From contig CAZCTN010000014.1 of the NCBI GenBank assembly GCA_964501655.1, forward strand, positions 7,216 through 71,215: DNA of 64,000 bases, given 5' to 3'. The stretch's first letter is position 1. Each line of letters starts with the position of its first letter. Position numbers and translations under genes: made by a program. Below the pieces are notes generated by a model. The model was not told the DNA's origin, made no database searches, and worked only from the letters and a program-made list of their open reading frames with translations. The stretch comes from JAAYJK01 sp964501655. GTDB taxonomy: Bacteria; Bacillota; Syntrophomonadia; Syntrophomonadales; Syntrophomonadaceae. This document shows, one piece after another, positions 16,586 through 23,395 of the stretch.

Positions 16586-17305
16586 ATGGGGGTGGGTGAA
16601 ATAAACAAGAGGCTGATTAAGATCATATTGCCAATACTGGCAGTGTTGCTGGTTTTTGGTTTAACTTTTAATACCCTGCGTGACATGTATGTGAAATCCC
16701 GCCTGGAAGCCGGAGTGGAATTGAACAAAGCTCTGGCTAACATGGAAAATATTACTGAATACAAGTATAGCCTGAAATCAGGCTTTACAGTTGAAGGTCG
16801 GGAGGAGGTGATAAGCCGGGTAGAGGGAGAGAAGAGTCAGGGAAGAACTCATATAAAGGGGGAGATGGTTAACACACCGGTAGATATTTATTATATTGAC
16901 CGTACCATCTACAATTACGATTCGGTCTCCGGAAAATGGTTGATTATCGAGAGCGATACCACCAATTCCGAGGAACTGCTAATATCGGAGCTTAATCCCC
17001 TGAGCAATTTTCAAATCAGGGCACCCGGAAAGGTTGACAAAATAGGTTTTGAGAAGATTGATGGTACGGAGTGTTTGGAGGTCAGATGCCAAACCGGAGT
17101 ACAAAGCGAGTTGCTGGAAACCTTTTGGAAGGATTTTGAATACCGATTCTGGATTGATTACCATAAAGGGCTGGTGAAAAAGGCCCGAGTAGAGGCTAAG
17201 AATAAGGAGTCTTTTGAAACGCTGCTGAGAATTGAGGTTGTCTTCGATGAAATTAACCGGCATATCAGTGTAGAAGCACCGGATACTAGCGCAGGAAAGG
17301 AGTAA
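16586..17305 (+). CDS. Membrane-anchored protein of unknown function
   Basis: A 239-residue protein. An N-terminal hydrophobic segment (residues ~11-27, IILPILAVLLVFGLTF) preceded by Lys/Arg suggests a signal anchor with the rest outside the membrane. The exterior part alternates short beta strands (for example YKYSLKSGFTVEG, THIKGEMVNTPVDIYYID) in the style of LolA/outer-surface lipoprotein-like carriers, but no family can be named with confidence. There is no lipobox Cys. A GTG at 16592 is an alternative start. A terminator follows, so it is a single-gene unit. It might act at the cell surface or during sporulation; that is a guess. Confidence 0.65.
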   Translation: MGVGEINKRLIKIILPILAVLLVFGLTFNTLRDMYVKSRLEAGVELNKALANMENITEYKYSLKSGFTVEGREEVISRVEGEKSQGRTHIKGEMVNTPVDIYYIDRTIYNYDSVSGKWLIIESDTTNSEELLISELNPLSNFQIRAPGKVDKIGFEKIDGTECLEVRCQTGVQSELLETFWKDFEYRFWIDYHKGLVKKARVEAKNKESFETLLRIEVVFDEINRHISVEAPDTSAGKE

Positions 17306-17311
17306 ATAAGG

Positions 17312-17347
17312 AGCAGGGGCCAAAAAAGCAGCCCCTGCTTTTCCTTT
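17312..17347 (+). terminator. Terminator after the membrane-anchored protein
   Basis: AGCAGGGGC (17312-17320) pairs with GCCCCTGCT (17331-17339), followed by TTTTCCTTT. Confidence 0.85.
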
Positions 17348-17433
17348 AAAGGCACTGACTGAAGCAGAAGCATAAGCCGGCATACGAAAAGAGAAGGGAG
17401 CAGCAAAGCATTTGCCAGCGGTTGACAGCCTCG

Positions 17434-17462
17434 TTGCGCGATGAGTCAGGAGTTGTTATAAT
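17434..17462 (+). promoter_or_regulatory. Promoter of hpt-guaA
   Basis: A TATAAT box at 17457-17462 with TTGCGC at 17434-17439, spaced by 17 bases. A perfect TTGACA lies at 17422-17427 but would be too far. The hpt start is 25 bases beyond the -10 box, so the leader is very short. Confidence 0.55.
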
Positions 17463-17486
17463 CTCCTTAGACAAGGGGGGATATTT

Positions 17487-18029
17487 TTGAATCTCGCGGA
17501 AGTAGAGGTTTTATTTTCTCCTGAAGAAATTCGGGAGAAGGTAAAGGAATTGGGGAACAAGATTTCTGCTGACTATAAAGGAGAAAGCCTTCTGGTAGTG
17601 GGGATTTTAAAAGGGGCCTTTGTTTTTATGGCCGACCTGATCAGGGAAATCGATATACCTATGGAACTGGATTTTATGAGTGTTTCCAGTTATGGAGCCT
17701 CCTCGGAAACATCGGGGGAGGTACGAATTATGAAAGATTTGGATTTCTCCATAGAAGGAAAAAACGTTCTGGTGATCGAGGATATCGTTGACACCGGCTT
17801 GACCCTAAATTATATCAGCAAGATACTGAAACAAAGAGGGTGCAGCAGTGTAAAAATATGCTGCCTGCTGGACAAACCTTCGCGCCGGCGCAGCCCGGTT
17901 ATACCTGACTACATTGGTTACACCATTCCGGATCAATTTGTAGTCGGATATGGGTTGGATTACGCTGGACGATATCGCAATTATCCTGCGGTATGTATAT
18001 TAAAGCCCTCAGTATATGATAATGATTAG
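17487..18029 (+). CDS. hpt: Hypoxanthine phosphoribosyltransferase
   Basis: A 180-residue salvage enzyme that joins hypoxanthine or guanine to PRPP, giving IMP or GMP. The PRPP loop VLVIEDIVDTGLTL (around residues 92-105) is canonical, as are GILKGAFVFMADL near residue 40 and the C-terminal VGYGLDYAGRYRN. Start is TTG at 17487 after GGGGGG. It ends ten bases before guaA, so the two form a purine interconversion operon apart from the de novo genes at 27.6-39.4 kb. Confidence 0.95.
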   Translation: MNLAEVEVLFSPEEIREKVKELGNKISADYKGESLLVVGILKGAFVFMADLIREIDIPMELDFMSVSSYGASSETSGEVRIMKDLDFSIEGKNVLVIEDIVDTGLTLNYISKILKQRGCSSVKICCLLDKPSRRRSPVIPDYIGYTIPDQFVVGYGLDYAGRYRNYPAVCILKPSVYDND

Positions 18030-18039
18030 AGGTGCAGCA

Positions 18040-19575
18040 ATGAATAATGAACTAGTACTGGTACTTGATTTCGGAGGTCAGTATAATCAGTTGATTGCCA
18101 GGCGAGTCCGGGAATTATCCGTTTATAGTGAGATGGTTCCTTTTGATATAAGTTATGAGGAAGTGGTTAAAAAGAATCCCGGGGGGATTATTCTGACCGG
18201 GGGACCCGAAAGTGTTCATGTGGAAAACGCACCCGCCTGCGATCCCAGGATATTCGAGATGGGAGTTCCGGTACTGGGAATTTGTTATGGAATGCAGCTT
18301 CTGGCTCATCATTACGGTGGAAAAGTAGCGGGGGGGCATATCCGCGAATACGGTCGCAGTATGCTGCGGGTTATCCAGCCCGGGGATATCCTTTTCCGTG
18401 ATCTGGAAGAGGACATGCAGGTATGGATGAGCCATGGTGATTCCATCGAGGAACTGCCGGTCGGGTTTCAGGCTACCGCACGTACCGGTAACTGTCCCTT
18501 TGCGGCTATGAGCCATGCAGAATTGGGTTTGTATGGAGTTCAGTTTCATCCGGAGGTAAAACACACTGTTTGGGGTATGGATATTTTGAAAAAATTCCTG
18601 TTTGATGTCTGCGGGTTGAAAGGTGAATGGGATCTGGGTGATTTCATCGGGGACACAGTAGAAGAAATTCGCCATAAAGCAGGGGACAGGAAGATATTAT
18701 GTGCACTCAGCGGCGGGGTAGATTCTTCGGTTGCAGCTACCCTGGTCCATAAAGCGGTAGGCGATCAGCTTATCTGCGTATTTGTAGACAATGGACTCCT
18801 GCGCAAAGATGAGCCGGAACAGGTTGTGGATACTTTCCGCAACCAGATGCATATGAATCTGATAGCAGTTGACGCTAAAGATCGTTTCCTCAATAAGCTG
18901 GCCGGGGTAAAAGATCCGGAGCAGAAGCGTAAGATAATAGGAGAGGAATTCATTCGGGTATTCGAAGAAGAGAAGAACCAGCTGGGTGATATAGATTACC
19001 TGGTACAGGGGACTATTTATCCGGATATAATTGAAAGCGGCACCAGTACCGCACATACTATCAAGAGTCATCACAATGTGGGCGGGCTGCCGGAGGATAT
19101 GGATTTTGAATTGATCGAACCGCTGCGGCTGCTGTTCAAGGACGAAGTCAGGCTTATCGGGGAGAGACTGGGTATTCCCAATGAGATACTGTGGAGACAG
19201 CCCTTCCCCGGTCCCGGATTGGGAGTCAGGGTTCTAGAGGAGATTACCTGGGAAAAGCTCGAGCTTCTGAAAGAAGCAGACGCTATTGTGAGGGAAGAAA
19301 TAAAAAAGGCTGGGTTGGAAAATGACATCTGGCAGGCATTTGCAGTGCTTCCTCCCGTAAGGAGTGTAGGAGTTATGGGGGATGCCCGTACCTATGCCTA
19401 TCCGGTAATAATCAGAGCGGTGGTAAGCGATGATGCCATGACCGCAGAATGGGCTCACCTGCCCTATGAACTGCTGGATATAATGGCCCGCCGGATTGTT
19501 AACGAGGTCCGGGGAATCAACCGGGTGGCCTATGACATAACCAGCAAACCCCCCGGCACCATTGAGTGGGAATAA
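18040..19575 (+). CDS. guaA: GMP synthase (glutamine-hydrolysing)
   Basis: A 511-residue enzyme that converts XMP, glutamine and ATP to GMP. The class I amidotransferase domain comes first (DFGGQYNQLIARRVRE, nucleophile GICYGMQ near residue 83, GVQFHPE). The ATP-pyrophosphatase P-loop LSGGVDSS is near residue 226, and the dimerisation domain at the end includes PPGTIEWE. ATG 18040 is chosen over an upstream in-frame ATG at 18016, which overlaps hpt; the protein then starts MNNELVLVLDFGGQ as in the family. guaB and purA are not in the window. Confidence 0.97.
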   Translation: MNNELVLVLDFGGQYNQLIARRVRELSVYSEMVPFDISYEEVVKKNPGGIILTGGPESVHVENAPACDPRIFEMGVPVLGICYGMQLLAHHYGGKVAGGHIREYGRSMLRVIQPGDILFRDLEEDMQVWMSHGDSIEELPVGFQATARTGNCPFAAMSHAELGLYGVQFHPEVKHTVWGMDILKKFLFDVCGLKGEWDLGDFIGDTVEEIRHKAGDRKILCALSGGVDSSVAATLVHKAVGDQLICVFVDNGLLRKDEPEQVVDTFRNQMHMNLIAVDAKDRFLNKLAGVKDPEQKRKIIGEEFIRVFEEEKNQLGDIDYLVQGTIYPDIIESGTSTAHTIKSHHNVGGLPEDMDFELIEPLRLLFKDEVRLIGERLGIPNEILWRQPFPGPGLGVRVLEEITWEKLELLKEADAIVREEIKKAGLENDIWQAFAVLPPVRSVGVMGDARTYAYPVIIRAVVSDDAMTAEWAHLPYELLDIMARRIVNEVRGINRVAYDITSKPPGTIEWE

Positions 19576-19589
19576 GGAGGGAAACCAAG

Positions 19590-19618
19590 GGGACAAGAAC
19601 CGTCCCCTGTTTCCCAGG
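19590..19618. repeat. GGGGAC hairpin repeat between convergent genes
   Basis: GGGGAC (19594-19599), a seven-base loop and GTCCCC form a short hairpin followed by TGTTTCCC. Related text (CAAGGGGACAAGAA) is at about 49239-49253, and GGGGACA/TGTCCCC ends occur near 41857-41979. This resembles the GGGGAC family of small intergenic repeats that is common in Clostridia. It may also act as a terminator between guaA and the convergent parM-like gene. Confidence 0.5.
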
Positions 19619-20503
19619 TTAGGTTTGGTGTTTGGAGGCGCACATCTTGTAGAAGCCGCGGGCATTGGCGAATACCGGGTCATTGCTTACTATTACCACC
19701 GGGAAGTATCGGCGCAGATATTTTTGCAGGAGTATTGCTCCACCTCCGCTTAAAATAACAATATTTTTTTTCAGGTTGCGGCTCAACCATTTTCTTGACA
19801 AGTCGCCTAAGACTCTTCGGGTAAATTCTTCCAGCATTGCTTCTTGTATATCTTCCATACTCATTTCTTCATCATCCATGGCATTGGTAATTTCCAGAAT
19901 ACCATAAGGCAGGGTGCCTGAATCCCGGTCCAAGAGCTTTTCGCCGGCTACGGTACAAAAATTTATGGTTCGGGAGCCAATATCAATAACCCGGACAATA
20001 TCTTTTTTAGAGAAATTGCGGTTGTCTATTATTTTACCGGTCTCATCCAATACATAATCCCAGTAAGCTCCTTCGCCTTCAGCAGCTATGGTGATATATT
20101 GCACATTTAGCTTACGGTATTCCCGGTTAATCTTTACCTGATAATCGCCGCTGAGGAAGGTCAGGATTTCGCTTATACTTTCCGGCGTATACTGCTGTAT
20201 GGGTATGCCGGTATTAACAGTAAAATTATCGTTGTTTTCAATGGCCAGGGCCAGGGCTGATAAGAATAATATTCTGGTTTCAGGCTGTACTTTGTTGTTT
20301 AAGAGCATCTGCCGACCAAAAAAGCTTTCCTCCACCAGATCGGCAATAAAATACTTTTCCCCATCAATTTCCACTTCGTAGTTGCCCCCAAAAGTAATCT
20401 TTCGGTCTCGCCATTCACCAACCCGGGCCTTAAATTGCAGCTTCTTTTGGGCAGTTACTACTTTTACTGAGTCGCGACCTACATCTATGCCGATACATTT
20501 CAC
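19619..20503 (-). CDS. ParM/StbA-family actin-like ATPase
   Basis: A 294-residue actin-fold protein. Phosphate 1 motif CIGIDVGRDSVKVV (residues 3-16), phosphate 2 VIDIGSRTINF near residue 170 and the adenosine motif ILSGGGAILL near residue 254 are all visible, as is the ParM-type N-terminal pairing of FGGNYEVEIDGEKYFIADL. Such proteins polymerise to segregate plasmids, but no ParR-like partner or plasmid feature is present; here it is the last of a run of minus-strand genes behind two glycosyltransferases. Chromosomal relatives exist in many Clostridia. Its job is unknown: cell-shape or surface-organisation roles are guesses. Confidence 0.82.
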   Translation of the reverse strand: MKCIGIDVGRDSVKVVTAQKKLQFKARVGEWRDRKITFGGNYEVEIDGEKYFIADLVEESFFGRQMLLNNKVQPETRILFLSALALAIENNDNFTVNTGIPIQQYTPESISEILTFLSGDYQVKINREYRKLNVQYITIAAEGEGAYWDYVLDETGKIIDNRNFSKKDIVRVIDIGSRTINFCTVAGEKLLDRDSGTLPYGILEITNAMDDEEMSMEDIQEAMLEEFTRRVLGDLSRKWLSRNLKKNIVILSGGGAILLQKYLRRYFPVVIVSNDPVFANARGFYKMCASKHQT

Positions 20504-20521
20504 CTTTCAAGTCTCCCTTCT

Positions 20522-20550
20522 GGAAACACGAGGGTGGGCCTCCTGTTTCC
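20522..20550 (-). other. Intercistronic hairpin before the parM-like gene
   Basis: GGAAACA-c-GAGG with a five-base loop and CCTC-c-TGTTTCC form an eleven-pair stem with one mismatch, just ahead of the ribosome-binding site AGAAGGGAG of the actin-like gene. No T tract follows, so it could be an mRNA-processing or stabilising element. Confidence 0.4.
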
Positions 20551-20619
20551 CATACTAATTGACCCATACACAAGTGAAAGGGAAAGGATCGCCCCTTCCT
20601 TTCCTGTGCCTGTATATGA

Positions 20620-21504
20620 TCAATCCATATTAAAATGAGCAAAAAACCAGTCGTCATTGTATTTGCATTTCTTATTCAAGGTCAGCCGCTGCTCCCAGAC
20701 ATCACTGGCGATGACCTCTACCATTACCTGGCCAAAACTGGTGTTGCCTTTTACCGCCTCGATGGTGCGGGCGATCCGGTCTTTGTTATATAATTTAAAT
20801 GCCAGCCTTAAGTAGTTATAGACAATATTCTCGTACAGTACCGGGTAGGGTTTAGTGTTCCTGAACTTATGAAGGATACGCACTTCAGGGTTTAGGAATA
20901 TCTTGTGTCCCTGCATCCATAACCTTATGCACAGATCGATATCTTCCAGTCCTACAATCCTAAAAGCCCCATCAAACCCTTCTACTTCTCTGAAGGTCTG
21001 AGTCCTTATAGTCAAACCGGCTCCGCCGGCTAAAGGAATGGGAGTGAGTTCTTCTGCTGCCCGGGTTATCCAGCGCGGCTGCAGCCGGTTATCCAGAACC
21101 AGGCCGTAAACATCGGGATGGCTTGGGTTGAAGCTGCCTACCACGGGCGCCAGTACCTCAATGGCAGGATCCTCAAAGCAGTTAATAATTTTATCCAGCC
21201 AGTACTTGCTGGGGATCATATGAGCATCCATAAAGACTAGTATATCTCCCCGGGCGGATTTCGCGGCCAGGTTTCTGGCCGCGGCTGGACCTAATACGTC
21301 GGTGCTGATCAAGCTTATATGATTGTCAAACAGATCATGCAAAAAATGGGTGGAATGGTCTGTTGAACCATCATCAACTACTATGATTTCGTAGGGGATA
21401 TCGGTTCGGGTAACTTCTATATGGTCAATAGTCTGTTTCAGGTTATGCCCTTCGTTCCTGGAGGCTATAATAATGGATGCTACTATGCTTTTACTCAGAT
21501 TCAA
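20620..21504 (-). CDS. Family 2 glycosyltransferase (copy 2)
   Basis: A 294-residue GT2 enzyme of the GT-A fold that moves an activated sugar to an acceptor. The nucleotide-binding strand IIVVDDGSTDHS (about residues 40-51) is followed by the metal motif region VFMDAHMIPS, a GGAGLTIRT segment and the acceptor-side GFDGAFRIVGLEDIDLCIRLW, where ED is the likely catalytic base. No signal peptide or membrane helix. It has the same length as and clear similarity to the GT at 21891-22775, and overlaps the 125-residue gene by four bases, so the genes are cotranscribed. Confidence 0.88.
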   Translation of the reverse strand: MNLSKSIVASIIIASRNEGHNLKQTIDHIEVTRTDIPYEIIVVDDGSTDHSTHFLHDLFDNHISLISTDVLGPAAARNLAAKSARGDILVFMDAHMIPSKYWLDKIINCFEDPAIEVLAPVVGSFNPSHPDVYGLVLDNRLQPRWITRAAEELTPIPLAGGAGLTIRTQTFREVEGFDGAFRIVGLEDIDLCIRLWMQGHKIFLNPEVRILHKFRNTKPYPVLYENIVYNYLRLAFKLYNKDRIARTIEAVKGNTSFGQVMVEVIASDVWEQRLTLNKKCKYNDDWFFAHFNMD

Positions 21505-21878
21505 GCTTTATCATCTCCCCGTAATCCAGTTAGGGAACGATTAATCTGATTGTTGCTGATGATAATATCCAGGCTTTGATTTCTGGCTGGATTCTGAATC
21601 CTGAAACGCTTTGGATCAACGTCCTTTACTACTCCATCGCTGGTCTCAATAACTGTATTTATCTGGATTTCATTTAATTCCCCTGCCGCTTGCTTGGCTG
21701 GCCAAGAGATTTCCAGCTCTGGCTCAGACGAGCAATCCAGAGGTTCTCCTGAGAATTCATCAAGTGCTGCCGCATTGGTCGGTGTTATATCTTTCGCGGC
21801 GGATAGATCCTGGTTTGCTTCATGTACCGGCTGCATCCGGTTCTTAATGCAGGCTATATACTTATCAATAATACTCAT
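21501..21878 (-). CDS. Hypothetical protein between two glycosyltransferases
   Basis: A 125-residue acidic, hydrophilic protein with no membrane segment. The first ~15 residues are MSIIDKYIACIKNRMQP; the middle is low-complexity (Ala/Glu/Ser/Pro). The end (VIETSDGVVKDVDPKRFRIQNP) could fold as a short beta unit. I do not recognise a family. It overlaps the downstream GT by four bases (ATGA-type junction) and follows the upstream GT by 12 bases, so it belongs to their operon and is probably a real gene. It could be an acceptor or scaffold for the GTs; that is only a guess from context. Confidence 0.6.
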   Translation of the reverse strand: MSIIDKYIACIKNRMQPVHEANQDLSAAKDITPTNAAALDEFSGEPLDCSSEPELEISWPAKQAAGELNEIQINTVIETSDGVVKDVDPKRFRIQNPARNQSLDIIISNNQINRSLTGLRGDDKA

Positions 21879-21890
21879 CTTTTCCCTCCC

Positions 21891-22775
21891 TCAAAAAGGT
21901 ATGTTGAATTTAGCAAAAAACCAGTCATCATCATAGGTGCGCTGATACAGATATTTATTGCGCTGTTCAAGTGAGTCACTTAAAATAATTTTAGTCAGAG
22001 TCCGAGCAGTATGCCTCCTGTCTCCCAGGGCCTCAATTATCCTGGCAATTCTGTCTTGATTAAAATGGCTTACGGCCATACGTACCCGGTTATAGTGAAA
22101 ATCAACGGGATTTACCTGATAAGGCGGTACTTTCCGGAAATGGTGGCCAATTTTAACCCAGGGGTTAACAAATATCTTGTAGCCGAACAACCAGAGCTTC
22201 AAAGAAATTTCCACGTCTTCATACCCCCAGGAGTTAAATCCCCGGTCGAAGCCATGAACTGCATCAAATGCGCTTTTGCGTATAGCCAGACAGGCGCCTG
22301 GCGCCAGAGGCACTTCTTGAATACCGGAAGGCCGTTCCAACCACTTTATCTCCAGGCTGTTGTCCCAGGTCTGCCCGTAACCCGCCCGGCGGTGCGGATC
22401 AAAAGGGCCAATACCCGGGCAAACGGCACTGACCTCAGGATTGTGGAAGGTTTCCAGCAGGGTGTGCAGCCACCCTTTTTGCATGATTATGTGTCCATCA
22501 CAGAATATTAGTATTTCCGCTCCTTCAGCCGATTCCGCTCCTAAATTGCGTGCCCCGGATGCTCCAATACCTTCGGTGGTAATAAGGACAATATCCTTAT
22601 AATCTTTATTCTTTTGGCGCAGAAAATAGCAGGATCGATCTTTGGAACCATCGTCAATAACTATAATCGGGGTTTTTCCCCGGGCTTCGGTTCGAAGCAT
22701 AAAATCCACCGTTTGTTTGGGCCTGATATTTTCATTTCTGCAGGGTATGATGATGGCGGCTTTTTTATTATCCAA
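21891..22775 (-). CDS. Family 2 glycosyltransferase (copy 1)
   Basis: A 294-residue GT2 enzyme. It shows IIVIDDGSKDRS, then LIFCDGHIIMQKGW in place of a classic DxD, the segment LAPGACLAIRKSAF and the acceptor motif GFNSWGYEDVEISLKLWLFG. Equal in length to the GT at 20620-21504 and similar along its whole length, including the tail YDDDWFFAKFN (YNDDWFFAHFN in the other), so they are tandem duplicates. The closing YDDDWFFA motif is unusual and may define a subfamily. It leads a minus-strand unit of GT, hypothetical, GT and actin-like genes. Confidence 0.88.
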   Translation of the reverse strand: MDNKKAAIIIPCRNENIRPKQTVDFMLRTEARGKTPIIVIDDGSKDRSCYFLRQKNKDYKDIVLITTEGIGASGARNLGAESAEGAEILIFCDGHIIMQKGWLHTLLETFHNPEVSAVCPGIGPFDPHRRAGYGQTWDNSLEIKWLERPSGIQEVPLAPGACLAIRKSAFDAVHGFDRGFNSWGYEDVEISLKLWLFGYKIFVNPWVKIGHHFRKVPPYQVNPVDFHYNRVRMAVSHFNQDRIARIIEALGDRRHTARTLTKIILSDSLEQRNKYLYQRTYDDDWFFAKFNIPF

Positions 22776-22835
22776 GGTATTTCCTTCCCTTTGATTTACC
22801 CGGCTTTACTATCACAGCGGATGGAAGAATATTAA

Positions 22836-22866
22836 GATAACGGGCACAAAAAGCATACCCGTTATC
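22836..22866 (-). terminator. Hairpin past the free-standing module gene
   Basis: GATAACGGG (22836-22844) and CCCGTTATC (22858-22866) are perfect arms, with a modest T-rich stretch on the minus strand. Probable terminator between this gene and the glycosyltransferase unit. Confidence 0.5.
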
Positions 22867-22873
22867 CAGCTTA

Positions 22874-23251
22874 CTAGGGGTCAACCGGAGTAGCAGTTCC
22901 GATATAAGGTGAAGCAGTACCTATAACAGCCGCATTCTGGAGGAAGAATATCTTGATAATAACATTTACATCCGGTGGCAGAGGTCCAAGAATAAATTGC
23001 CCGCAGTCGTCAGTTATAGCGTGCCCGATTGACTCCAGATTACAGGTGGTGGTTGGATCATCCTCAGGATCCAGCATTTTGAAAAACTTTACTACGGCAG
23101 CAGGAACCGGAGTACCATCCGGGAAGCGGACGATACCGTGAATAACCTTTCTTTCATCAGGGACCAGGAAAAGATCCGCATCAAATTGCTGGGCATCATC
23201 AGGGAAGTCACTGGTGGTGTTTACCACAAAGCGGGTTAGACGGTAGCCCAT
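22874..23251 (-). CDS. Free-standing copy of the SBBP-protein C-terminal module
   Basis: A 125-residue protein of one domain with the fold text of a carboxypeptidase-regulatory-like beta sandwich (VIHGIVRFPDGTPVPAAVVKFFKML, then ITDDCGQFILGPLPPDVNVIIKIF). By hand alignment about four-fifths of its residues are identical to the C-terminus of the adjacent 838-residue protein. It has no signal peptide. AAAGGAGG sits seven bases before the ATG. Probably arose by duplication of that domain. Surface or spore-layer structure is possible but not shown. Confidence 0.72.
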   Translation of the reverse strand: MGYRLTRFVVNTTSDFPDDAQQFDADLFLVPDERKVIHGIVRFPDGTPVPAAVVKFFKMLDPEDDPTTTCNLESIGHAITDDCGQFILGPLPPDVNVIIKIFFLQNAAVIGTASPYIGTATPVDP

Positions 23252-23395
23252 ATAAAACCTCCTTTCAAAACCATTCGATATTAATTTATGAGAAGCGAAA
23301 ATAATCTGTTCCCGTTAAAGCTATAATTATTTACCATTTTAGCCATAATTTCCATAATATTCTTGCTAATTAACATTCATCAGCGGTATCAGCCA

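Noticed and set aside
19619..20503. Plasmid partition locus
   Set aside because: Only the ParM-like gene is present. No ParR, repeats (parC) or replication gene is nearby, and the flanks are ordinary chromosomal genes.
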